A program made the translations under genes and the position numbers. This document shows positions 51,912 through 59,881 of a stretch of DNA of 64,000 nt, piece by piece. The notes beneath the pieces are model-generated. The model did not search any database, had not been told where the DNA came from, and saw nothing but the letters and a program-made list of their open reading frames with translations. The stretch's first letter is position 1; the number at the start of each line of letters is the position of its first letter. Source of the DNA: Bradyrhizobium sp. BR13661. GTDB taxonomy: Bacteria > Pseudomonadota > Alphaproteobacteria > Rhizobiales > Xanthobacteraceae. The stretch is from assembly GCF_029892425.1 (NCBI RefSeq), contig NZ_JARXWB010000019.1, forward strand, positions 62,001-126,000, in the 5' to 3' direction.

Positions 51912-52688
51912 ATGCTGAAGAAGCGCCTGATCCCGAAATTTCTGCTGCGCGACGGCAGGCTCGTCAAATATGTCCGCTTCTTCGAGAACGAGCGTGCCGC
52001 CGGCAATCCGGTGACGACGGCGAAGGTCTACAACGACTATGGGGTCGACGAGTTGATCGTGCTCGACATCGTGCCGAGCGCGGCCTCGCGCGGCCGCGTG
52101 GTCGACATTATCGAGCGGATGTCGGAAGAGATCTTCATGCCCTTCACGGTCGGCGGTGGGGTCAAGACACTCGACGACGTCAATATGCTGCTCCGCGCCG
52201 GCGCCGACAAGGTCTCGGTGAATTCGGAGGCCGTGCGGCGCCCGGAGTTCCTGCGCGAGGCGGCGCGCACCTTCGGCGACCAGTGCATGACGGTGTCGAT
52301 CGACTACAAGAGGATCGGCCCCAACCATGCAAGCGTATTCATCGACGGAGGCCGCGAGCATGTCGCGCTCGATCCGATCGAATGGGCGCAGCGCTGCGAG
52401 GACCTGCATTGCGGCGAGGTGCTGCTCGGCTCGATCGACCGCGACGGCACCATGAGCGGTTACGACCTCGAACTGATCCACAAGGCGGCAAGCGTCTTGA
52501 GTGTGCCGCTGATCGTCTCCGGCGGCTGCGGTTCGCTCCAGCATGCGATCGATGCACTCGAGGCGGGAGCGTCGGCGGTGGCGATCTCCTCGATGTTCCT
52601 CTTTACCGACCATAGCCCGATCAAGCTGCGCAGCCATCTGTTCTCGCGCGGTCTGGACGTGCGCGCCAGCTTCTCGAGCAGGAATTAG
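51912..52688 (+). CDS. hisF: HisF-like ammonia-channel protein lacking the first catalytic Asp
   Basis: A 258-residue HisF-family barrel. It keeps TVGGGVKTLDDVNMLLRAGADKVSVNS-type blocks (read in parts), SIDYKRI with the second catalytic Asp, LLGSIDRDGTMSGYD and VSGGCGSLQHAIDAL. The N-terminus reads RLIPKFLLRDGRLVK where true HisF has IxCLDVKDGRVVK. Residue 11, the first catalytic Asp of the cyclase, is thus Leu. An intact cyclase is unlikely. The barrel may instead carry ammonia from HisH to the sugar amidotransferase. It begins 10 bp after hisH. Confidence 0.88.
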   Translation: MLKKRLIPKFLLRDGRLVKYVRFFENERAAGNPVTTAKVYNDYGVDELIVLDIVPSAASRGRVVDIIERMSEEIFMPFTVGGGVKTLDDVNMLLRAGADKVSVNSEAVRRPEFLREAARTFGDQCMTVSIDYKRIGPNHASVFIDGGREHVALDPIEWAQRCEDLHCGEVLLGSIDRDGTMSGYDLELIHKAASVLSVPLIVSGGCGSLQHAIDALEAGASAVAISSMFLFTDHSPIKLRSHLFSRGLDVRASFSSRN

Positions 52689-52692
52689 CACC

Positions 52693-53358
52693 GTGCAGCT
52701 TTCGCTGGCCCGTACCGATCTCGCCCTCTATGTGCGAAAGCAGTTCGAGAACCTGTTTCCTGATGGCGCAGACCTCGGCGATCTCTCGAAATTCGTCGAA
52801 CTTGCGCTCGGCCGGATCGAGCATTGCTTTTCGCGGGTGCGGCTCAAGGGCTTCTTTGCGAACGGCGAGGCTCGATTCTCGCACTGGCACTCGGACCAAT
52901 ATGCGATCTTCCTCTACTACCTCGCCAATTCAGCCTTTCGCGAGCGGCCCGGTCATCCCATCGCGGACAAGGCCTACGCGCTGAACAAGGCGCTGCACGC
53001 GCTTGATGCGTTCTACGAGGTCGAACTGCCCGACGTGTTCGCGGTCCAGCATCCGGTGGGCACCGTGCTCGGCCGTGCCAGCTATTCGGACTATTTCATC
53101 TGCTACCACAATTGCACGGTGGGCGCGAACCTCGACAATGACTACCCCTCGTTCGGGCGCGGCATCGTGATGTATGGCGGCAGCCGCGTCATCGGCAAGA
53201 CCGAAGTGGGCGACAACTCCTTCGTTTCGACGGGCGCGATCGTGATCGATGCCGGCACGCTTGCCGCCGACAGCGTCCTGCACGGCATCTATCCGAATGC
53301 AGCGCGCTCGCCGACCTCGCGCAACGTGGTGCGCGATATCTTTGGAATGGTGACCTGA
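52693..53358 (+). CDS. Hexapeptide-repeat acetyltransferase (CysE/LbH-like)
   Basis: A 221-residue protein. The first 110 residues are helical with a fairly conserved FANGEARFSHWHSDQYAIFLYY, as in serine-acetyltransferase-like proteins of polysaccharide loci. The second half is a left-handed beta-helix (FICYHNCTVGANL, FGRGIVMYGGSRVIG, VGDNSFVSTGAIVIDAG). The His in YHNCTVG is the probable base. It begins with a GTG at 52693 just after hisF; no upstream ATG fits. It might be the LegH acetyltransferase or an O-acetyltransferase. It ends 5 bp from the convergent aminomutase-like gene. Confidence 0.78.
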   Translation: MQLSLARTDLALYVRKQFENLFPDGADLGDLSKFVELALGRIEHCFSRVRLKGFFANGEARFSHWHSDQYAIFLYYLANSAFRERPGHPIADKAYALNKALHALDAFYEVELPDVFAVQHPVGTVLGRASYSDYFICYHNCTVGANLDNDYPSFGRGIVMYGGSRVIGKTEVGDNSFVSTGAIVIDAGTLAADSVLHGIYPNAARSPTSRNVVRDIFGMVT

Positions 53359-53362
53359 TCGA

Positions 53363-54676
53363 TCAGGTCAGTCGCTTGAATCCGGAGTGAGCGACGGGGC
53401 CGCGCAGCAGCTGCTTGACGGCTTTCTGATCCACCGCGGTGCGGAGCTCCCGGAATACTTCGGTCACCGTTTCCAGGTAACGATCGACATGGGCGTCGGT
53501 GTGCGACCACATCGCGTAGAACGAGCCGGTGGCGAGGATGCCGCGGTCCAGCATCATCTGCGTGAACAGCGTGCGGACCTCCTGCGCGTCGGGCAGGTCG
53601 AAAGCGAAGTGGCCGAGCGGCGAAATGCCGGAGACGTGCAGCGGCAGGCCGGTGGCCTGTGACGCCTCGGTCCAGCCCTTCTGGATACGCGTGCCGATCC
53701 GCATCAGGTGCCGCGCGACGTTCTGCTCGCGATGCTTGCGCAAGGTGGCAAGCGCCGCGACCGGGCCGACGCGCTCGGTCCAGGCCGTCGAGCTGACGAA
53801 GGTTTCCTGCGCGGCATCCATCACGGAGGCGCGGCCAACGATTGCGGCCATCGGAAAGCCGTTGGCGATGGCCTTGGCGAACACGGCGATGTCCGGATCG
53901 ACGCCGTAAGCGAGATGCGCGCCGCCGGAATTGATGCGGAAGCCTGACGTGACCTCGTCGAAGATCAGCGCGGCGCCGCAGCGGTCGGCGAGCGCGCGGA
54001 TGCCCTTGATGAAGGCGGGCTCGGGCTCACTGGAGCGTACCGGCTCCATCACGATCGCGGCGAGCCGCTCACCATGGGCGGCGACGATCGCCTCGATCTC
54101 GTCGAGCTTGTTGAAATGGAAAGGATGCATCAGTCCGGCGAGACCACGCGGCACACCCTTAGTGTCGAGGCCCGGCAGCAGATGGCCGTCGAGCGCGGTG
54201 GTCTCGCCAAGATTGGCGCTGAGATACCAGTCGTGCCAGCCGTGATAGCCGCAGAACGCCACCATGTCGCGGCCGGTCGCCGCGCGCGCGATGCGGACCG
54301 CGATCGCCATGGCCTCGCCGCCCGCGCGCCCGAACCGCACCATTTCGGCCCAGGGATGCAGCTCGACCAGGAGCTCGGCAAGCTCGATATCCTCGGCGCA
54401 ATTCAAGGTCGACATCGAGCCCAGGTCGATCGCGGACTTTACAGCGGCATCGACGTCGGGGTCGGCGAAGCCCAGGATAGTGGCGCCGATGCCGCAATAG
54501 CTCATGTCCAGATAGGTCTTGCCGTCGAGATCTGTGACCTCGGCGCCCTTGGCCGATTTAAAATAGGTCGGCCATTGACCGGGCAGGAACATCTCCGGAC
54601 GCTTCGATAGCAGCTGGGTGCCACCGGGCATAACGGCCCGGGCACGCTCGTAGAGCGCTTGAGCGGAATTAGACAT
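53363..54676 (-). CDS. Class III aminotransferase, glutamate-1-semialdehyde aminomutase-like
   Basis: A 437-residue PLP enzyme related to HemL. It has ARAVMPGGTQLLSKRPEMF, GRAGGEAMAIAVRIARAAT, the cofactor face FCGYHGWHDWYLS, IFDEVTSGFRI with the PLP Asp, and AVFAKAIANGFPMAAIVG with the Schiff-base lysine. Such enzymes recur in nonulosonate and other glycan loci, where they probably aminate a sugar or a small precursor rather than make aminolevulinate. It is transcribed toward the hexapeptide gene and divergent from the second sugar unit. The real substrate is unknown. Confidence 0.83.
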   Translation of the reverse strand: MSNSAQALYERARAVMPGGTQLLSKRPEMFLPGQWPTYFKSAKGAEVTDLDGKTYLDMSYCGIGATILGFADPDVDAAVKSAIDLGSMSTLNCAEDIELAELLVELHPWAEMVRFGRAGGEAMAIAVRIARAATGRDMVAFCGYHGWHDWYLSANLGETTALDGHLLPGLDTKGVPRGLAGLMHPFHFNKLDEIEAIVAAHGERLAAIVMEPVRSSEPEPAFIKGIRALADRCGAALIFDEVTSGFRINSGGAHLAYGVDPDIAVFAKAIANGFPMAAIVGRASVMDAAQETFVSSTAWTERVGPVAALATLRKHREQNVARHLMRIGTRIQKGWTEASQATGLPLHVSGISPLGHFAFDLPDAQEVRTLFTQMMLDRGILATGSFYAMWSHTDAHVDRYLETVTEVFRELRTAVDQKAVKQLLRGPVAHSGFKRLT

Positions 54677-55441
54677 TACGCTACTCCAATACGGTCGTGC
54701 GAACTAGGTCGATACCTTAAAGCGGTACCTACTTGCAAGGACACGATCCCGTGCCAGCTCGTGCTGAACTCTCTCCGTACTTCATCAAGATCGAGAGGGG
54801 ACGCTAGGGCCATCGAGCCGTGCGCAGCGTTACGCTTCGTAGGGTCGCGGGCGCCGGATCCTGCGCGACGCCTAGCCGATAGGCTAGATGCGTCAAGGAG
54901 TGCATCGGCACGAAGCCGGCGAGGGGCGCGTTCGATTACTGGCCGCCGCTCTATCAAGTTTGTCGTCGCATGATCTCACGCGGCGATCACAGCAATTAGG
55001 GTCCCAGTCAGTCGATTTCGGGACCGTCAGCAAGAACGTAAGCACTTGGCGGTGGTGCCCGAACCCCAAATTGGGACGCGTTCGCCACAAGGCCATCTTC
55101 ATCCGCGAGCAGCGCGGCCCGGAATGTTGGTTCGCGCCTTAGGTTTCATTGTTCCCGAAATGTTCCGATGGTTTTCATCGTTTCGCGCCGCAAAATCCGT
55201 CGAATTTCGTTGGTCTGGGATTAGCGGGGAACCGTCTGCGGAGGCCGCACGAAGCGTTGGTCAGTGCCAATTAAGAGCTGTGGAGGGCAACTGAACCGCC
55301 ATTGACATCCTGCAGTATTTTCTAGGCGATCCGCCCCTCCAAGCCTCTCGATTTTACAGAGGAAGTGTGTTCTTAGAGCGATTCTCCGGCTGGAGTCGCG
55401 GACTGGCGACTGCCTTCAACCCCTCAGTGATGGGCCGACCT
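54677..55441. other. Large intergenic region between divergent sugar genes
   Basis: A 765-bp stretch with no protein I can support. It must carry the promoter of the minus-strand aminomutase-like gene (near 54677) and that of the C-methyltransferase unit (right end; a TTGACA hexamer lies at 55302). A small perfect hairpin CTAGCC-GATA-GGCTAG lies at 54872-54887. Short open frames here have no known motifs. Confidence 0.55.
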
Positions 55442-56680
55442 ATGTTTGTAAAGAATTGCCGGATGTGCGCGAGCGAGCGTCTCGCGCTCTTTCTCGACTT
55501 GGGAGAGATGCCGCCGGCTGATCAGTTCCTGCACAAGCATCAGCTCAGCGAGCACCGGGATGCCTACCCACTGCGGGTCGCGGTCTGCGAAGAGTGCGGG
55601 CTGATCCAGCTCAACTATGTGGTGCCGCCCGAGATTCTCTACTGCGACGACTATCCCTACGAATCCTCGACCACTACGGCCGGCCGCCGGCATTGGGGGG
55701 AGTTTGCTCGCACCACGACGCGCCTGCTCCGGCTGACCAAGGACGATCTCGTCGTCGATATCGGCAGCAATGTCGGCGTGCTCCTGCAGATGTTCAAGGA
55801 GCAGGGCACCAAGGTGCTCGGCGTCGACCCGGCCGCCAACATCGCGGAGATCGCCAACAAGAACGGCATCGAGACCGTCGCCGCGTTCTTCAACAGCGAA
55901 AGCGCCAAGAAGGTCGTTGCCAGCAAGGGGCAGGCCTCGGTCATTACCGGAACCAACGTCTTCGCTCATGTCGGCGATCTGCATGATTTGATGCAGGCCG
56001 TCTCCATCCTGCTCGCCGAGCGCGGCACCTTCATCATCGAGGCTCCCTATTTCCTCGAACTACTGCACAGCCTCGAGTACGACACCATCTATCACGAGCA
56101 TCTGTCCTATCTGTCGGTGAAGCCGCTGGTGCGGTTCTTCAAGCAGTTCGGCATGGAGATATTCGACGTGCAACTGCGCGACATCCATGGCGGGTCGATC
56201 CGCCTGTTCGTGCGCAGGATCAGCGTCTCGTCCAGCCCGGTCGCTCCGATCGTCGAACAGATGCTGGCCAATGAAGAACGCGAGAAAATCTACGAGCTGG
56301 ATACCTTGCGGAAGTTCGCGCAGGGCGTCGCCAACAACCGCCTGGCGCTGCGGGCGATGCTGACCGGCCTCAAGCAAAGCGGTAGCAAGATCGTCGCCGT
56401 GAGTGCGCCGGCAAAGGGAATGACCCTGCTGAATTATTGCGGGCTGGGCAGCGATTTCCTCGACTTCGTCACCGAGAAGTCCAGGCTTAAGATCGGGCGT
56501 TACACGCCGGGCGTGAACATTGAAGTCGTTCCGGACGATATGTTACTTAACCACCAGCCCGATTATGCGCTTCTGCTGGCGTGGAATTTTGCCGAAGAGA
56601 TCATGAACAATCTGAAGGAGTTTTCGGATCGCGGCGGCAAGTTCATCATTCCGATTCCTACGCCCAGGATCGTCGGTTGA
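55442..56680 (+). CDS. NDP-sugar C-methyltransferase family protein
   Basis: A protein of about 412 residues with the three parts of NDP-hexose C-methyltransferases. The first is an N-terminal zinc-binding head (CRMCASERLALFLDLGEMPPAD and CEECGLIQL). The second is a SAM-binding domain (DLVVDIGSNVGVLLQMFKEQG, YDTIYHEHLSYLS). The third is a C-terminal domain (SKIVAVSAPAKGMTLLNYCG, with TPGVNIEVVPDD). Relatives such as TylC3 methylate a ring carbon next to a keto group, giving branched deoxysugars. Candidate starts are 55367, 55430 and 55442; the last fits the family best. It opens a run of four plus-strand genes. Confidence 0.85.
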   Translation: MFVKNCRMCASERLALFLDLGEMPPADQFLHKHQLSEHRDAYPLRVAVCEECGLIQLNYVVPPEILYCDDYPYESSTTTAGRRHWGEFARTTTRLLRLTKDDLVVDIGSNVGVLLQMFKEQGTKVLGVDPAANIAEIANKNGIETVAAFFNSESAKKVVASKGQASVITGTNVFAHVGDLHDLMQAVSILLAERGTFIIEAPYFLELLHSLEYDTIYHEHLSYLSVKPLVRFFKQFGMEIFDVQLRDIHGGSIRLFVRRISVSSSPVAPIVEQMLANEEREKIYELDTLRKFAQGVANNRLALRAMLTGLKQSGSKIVAVSAPAKGMTLLNYCGLGSDFLDFVTEKSRLKIGRYTPGVNIEVVPDDMLLNHQPDYALLLAWNFAEEIMNNLKEFSDRGGKFIIPIPTPRIVG

Positions 56681-56742
56681 CATCGTTCCAATTAATTCCT
56701 GCCGGGCAACCCAACTTGTCTTCGGCAGCAGGGAGTCATGAG

Positions 56743-57129
56743 ATGGATGTAAAAAAGCTTCCGATTTCCTTCGCGGACAAGCGCGGGGAAATCATCGACG
56801 TATTGCAGCGGGAGCCCATCGAATACGCGACCATCATTCATAGCCGGAAGGACGCGGTTCGCGCCAACCACTATCACAAGGAAACGTGGCAGTGGCTCTA
56901 TGTGCTGTCCGGCAAGCTTCGCGCGGTTTCGCAAATGCCGGACCAGGCGCCGACCGAGGCGATCATGGGGCCTAACGATCTCATCCTCAGCGTTCCCCAC
57001 GAGCGGCACGCTTTTGAAGCGTTGGAAGACACAACGTTTCTGGTGCTGACGCGCGGCCCGCGCGGCGGCGAGGACTACGAGAAGGATACTTTTCGTCTCG
57101 ACGTCCCACTGATCGCACCGAGGTCGTAA
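56743..57129 (+). CDS. Cupin-fold protein, likely sugar-modifying
   Basis: A 128-residue single-domain cupin. The first motif is RANHYHKETWQWLYVLSGKL, with two His and a Trp, and the second is NDLILSVPHERHAFEAL. Small cupins in such clusters act as sugar isomerases or epimerases on 4-keto sugars or as binding proteins. The exact role here is not known. The ATG at 56743 follows GCAGGGAGTC and starts the conserved part; the frame runs upstream inside the previous gene. Its stop overlaps the next ATG as TAATG. Confidence 0.8.
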   Translation: MDVKKLPISFADKRGEIIDVLQREPIEYATIIHSRKDAVRANHYHKETWQWLYVLSGKLRAVSQMPDQAPTEAIMGPNDLILSVPHERHAFEALEDTTFLVLTRGPRGGEDYEKDTFRLDVPLIAPRS

Positions 57130-58250
57130 TGGAAGCGGCCCCGTTCATTCCGGTCTCCGAGCCTCTGATCGGAGACAACACCGCTCCCCTCGTCAACGAG
57201 TGCATCGAAACCGGCTGGGTTTCTTCGGAAGGACGCTTCATCCCGGAGTTCGAGCGCAAATTTTCACAGTTTTGCGGCGCTGCGCATGGTGTGGCCGTCA
57301 GCAATGGCACGACGGCCCTTCAGGTCGCCATGAAGGCACTAAGCCTCGAGCTCGGCTCCGAGGTCATCATGCCCTCCTACACCATCATCTCCTGCGCCAT
57401 CGCGATACTGGAGGCTGATTGCGTGCCGGTGTTGGTCGATTGCGATCCGGAAACGTGGTGCATGGATCTCGATCAGGTCGAAGCCGCGATCACGCCACGG
57501 ACGCGCGCGATCATGCCGGTGCATATGTTCGGGCACCCCGTCGACATGCGCCGTGTCATGAAGCTTGCCGCTAAGCATGATCTGCGCATCATCGAAGATG
57601 CCGCGGAGGCTCACGGTGCGGAAGTCGAGGGCCGCCGCGTCGGCAGCTTCGGTGACATGGCCTGCTACAGCTTCTACGCCAACAAGATCGTGACAACAGG
57701 CGAGGGCGGGATGGTCGTCACCAGCAGTGACCACTATGCCGACCGGCTGCGCTCCCTGCGCAACCTTTGCTTCCGCCCGGAGCGGCGGTTCTATCACACC
57801 GAAATCGGTCACAACTATCGCCTGACCAATCTCCAGGCCGCGATCGGCGTGGCTCAGGTCGACCGCGTCGACGACCATATTCGCCGCAAGCGCAAGATGG
57901 CCAAGGCCTATCATGAACGGCTGTCCGATCTTTCGCAGATCGCGCTGCCGGTCGAGCGGGAATGGGCGAAGAACGTCTACTGGATGTATTGCCTGATCCT
58001 CGCCGATGACGTTGGCTTTGACGCCGTCGAGTTCGCGAAGCGCTTGCGCGCGAAGGGGATCGACACGCGGCCGCTATTCCTCGGCATGCACGAGCAGCCG
58101 GTCTTGCGCGAACGAGGCCTTTTTGCGGGAGGCAGCCATCCGGTGACGGAGCGGCTCGCGCGTCGCGGCCTGTATGTTCCTTCCGGACTTAGTTTGACCG
58201 AGGCGCAGATTGATCGCGTCAGCGCCGCGGTTCGCGAGGTTCTTTCGTGA
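57129..58250 (+). CDS. DegT/DnrJ-type aminotransferase (perosamine synthase-like)
   Basis: A 373-residue PLP aminotransferase close to GDP-perosamine synthases. Marks are TGWVSSEGRFIPEFERKF, VAVSNGTTALQVAMKAL, MPVHMFGHPVDMRRV, IIEDAAEAHGAEVEG with the PLP Asp, and SFYANKIVTTGEGGMVVTS with the Schiff-base lysine. It would aminate C4 (or C3) of a 4-keto-6-deoxyhexose. Only LegB- and other SDR-type dehydratases are visible here, so the keto sugar may come from elsewhere in the genome. It overlaps both neighbours by start-stop fusion. Confidence 0.87.
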   Translation: MEAAPFIPVSEPLIGDNTAPLVNECIETGWVSSEGRFIPEFERKFSQFCGAAHGVAVSNGTTALQVAMKALSLELGSEVIMPSYTIISCAIAILEADCVPVLVDCDPETWCMDLDQVEAAITPRTRAIMPVHMFGHPVDMRRVMKLAAKHDLRIIEDAAEAHGAEVEGRRVGSFGDMACYSFYANKIVTTGEGGMVVTSSDHYADRLRSLRNLCFRPERRFYHTEIGHNYRLTNLQAAIGVAQVDRVDDHIRRKRKMAKAYHERLSDLSQIALPVEREWAKNVYWMYCLILADDVGFDAVEFAKRLRAKGIDTRPLFLGMHEQPVLRERGLFAGGSHPVTERLARRGLYVPSGLSLTEAQIDRVSAAVREVLS

Positions 58251-59020
58251 CAGGCGTCTTCAACGACTCCTACGCGGCGACCTATGACACGGTCTATGCC
58301 GAAAAGAACTACGCCGCCGAATGCAAGGCGGTGGAGACTCTGATCGCAAAGTTCGGGCGCGGCGAAGTCAGGAAAATGCTGGACCTCGGCTGCGGAACGG
58401 GCAGGCATGCCGTGATATTTGCAGGCAACGCCTTTGATGTAACGGGTGTCGACCAATCCGAATCGATGGTGGCGCGTGCGCGCGACCGCGCGACGCAGAT
58501 GGAGCTCGGCGCCAATCCGAAATTTCTTTCGGGGGATATCCGGGATTTTTCGGCCAGTTCGCCGTTTGATGTGGCCGCGATGAATTTCAACGTCATCGGC
58601 TATATGACCAGCAATGACGACGCGCTGGGCGCGCTCGGCGCGGCGCGAAAGAATCTGCGGCAGAACGGCTTGCTGATTGCGGACTTCTGGTATGGGCCGG
58701 CGGTGGTCGCCGATCCACCAGGTGAAAACACCCGAGAGTTCGACAGCGGCGATGCACGCGTCGTCAGGTCCTCTTCAGGTCTTCATTTGCCCGATCGCCA
58801 GTGTTGCGAGATTACGGTCAAGGTCACACGCCTGCAGGGCTATCGCGTCCTCGATGAAACACGAGAGACGCATAAGGTCCGGTACTTCTTTCCGCTGGAG
58901 CTTGAACTGATGCTTCGTGTCAGTGGATTTCAGCTGATGGCACTGACCGGGTTCCCTGACATCGAGGCGCCCGCAAGCGCGAGCAAGTGGGCTGCAGCGA
59001 TGGTCGCTGTCGCGATCTGA
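58247..59020 (+). CDS. SAM-dependent methyltransferase
   Basis: A 257-residue class I methyltransferase. Motif I is MLDLGCGTGRHAVIFAG, and the acidic post-motif is VTGVDQSESMVARARD. Further along is FDVAAMNFNVIGYM. The GTG at 58247 overlaps the aminotransferase stop (GTGA), so it is part of the same unit. It probably N- or O-methylates the amino sugar made by its neighbours. It converges on the methyltransferase at 59030, with a 9-bp gap. Confidence 0.85.
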   Translation: MTGVFNDSYAATYDTVYAEKNYAAECKAVETLIAKFGRGEVRKMLDLGCGTGRHAVIFAGNAFDVTGVDQSESMVARARDRATQMELGANPKFLSGDIRDFSASSPFDVAAMNFNVIGYMTSNDDALGALGAARKNLRQNGLLIADFWYGPAVVADPPGENTREFDSGDARVVRSSSGLHLPDRQCCEITVKVTRLQGYRVLDETRETHKVRYFFPLELELMLRVSGFQLMALTGFPDIEAPASASKWAAAMVAVAI

Positions 59021-59029
59021 TTTCCTCAG

Positions 59030-59755
59030 TCAGCTCGATTGCGAGGCCTGCGGCTTTGTGGCGACCTGCAGATACATGACGGCCGCCATATCGAGCAAAG
59101 GATAGGCCTCGAGTTTTTCAAACGGCCAAAGCATTCTCACGAATTCGGGCCCCGCGCGCCAATGGAGCACGCGGTTCACCTTCAGGTTCATGCCGGATTG
59201 CTGCAACATGCGCGCAACGTTCGAGCGTGTGGCGGTAAACTGGCTCCATTCCAGCCGGTCTTTCGCAGCCTTGATGAAGTTGACGGGGTTCCAGACGATC
59301 GGCTCGCACACCACGATCGCGCCGCCGGGTCTCAAATGGTCGCGCATGGATTCAATGGACGCCCGCGCGTCTTCGAAATGATGCATCGCACCGCTGCAGA
59401 AGATCGCATCAAAGGTCTTGTCGGTGGCGATGTTTTCTGCAGCCGAGACCACGTAGTCGACATTGAATTTGGCAAGCCGGATCTTTGCCTTCTCCAGCAT
59501 CTTGGGCGAGATGTCCGACAAAGTGTAGTGAATATTGCGATGCGTGTTGGCTTCGAGGAAGTGGTAGGCGTGAATGCCGGTACCGCCGCCAAGTTCCATC
59601 ACGTCATAGGATTCGAGCGCCGGCAGGTGGTCGAACATCACCTTCGAGATCTGATCGATTTTATAAAGATGGTTCGAGTTCTCGCGATTATAGGTCTCGT
59701 CGAAATGATCGGCGATCGTTTCGTAATGGTCGAGATTGTCTTGGCGTGCGGACAT
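59030..59755 (-). CDS. SAM-dependent methyltransferase
   Basis: A 241-residue class I methyltransferase. It has VMELGGGTGIHAYHFLE as motif I, DISPKMLEKAKIRL after it, FDAIFCSGAMHHFEDA as motif II and HLRPGGAIVVCEPI as motif III. The start at 59755 follows AGAGGGA; an ATG eight codons earlier (59779) has no ribosome site. It is convergent with the methyltransferase at 58247. The acceptor is not known. Confidence 0.83.
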   Translation of the reverse strand: MSARQDNLDHYETIADHFDETYNRENSNHLYKIDQISKVMFDHLPALESYDVMELGGGTGIHAYHFLEANTHRNIHYTLSDISPKMLEKAKIRLAKFNVDYVVSAAENIATDKTFDAIFCSGAMHHFEDARASIESMRDHLRPGGAIVVCEPIVWNPVNFIKAAKDRLEWSQFTATRSNVARMLQQSGMNLKVNRVLHWRAGPEFVRMLWPFEKLEAYPLLDMAAVMYLQVATKPQASQSS

Positions 59756-59881
59756 ATAGTCGCGTCCCTCTAAGGCCATGTCTGAATTTTGGAACTTGCT
59801 TCAACCTTGTCACACGGCCCGAAAATGCACAACCGACCGCGATTGGGGGGCGGATGGGCCGCGCGCCGGAGTCGCCTCGAA

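Noticed and set aside
51263..52688. Histidine biosynthesis operon
   Set aside because: Only HisH and HisF paralogues occur, embedded among nonulosonate genes, and the HisF lacks its first catalytic Asp; no hisA, hisB, hisE or hisG is present.
54888..55142. An 84-codon plus-strand frame in the large gap
   Set aside because: No good ribosome site, no recognisable motif, and a competing minus-strand frame of similar quality.
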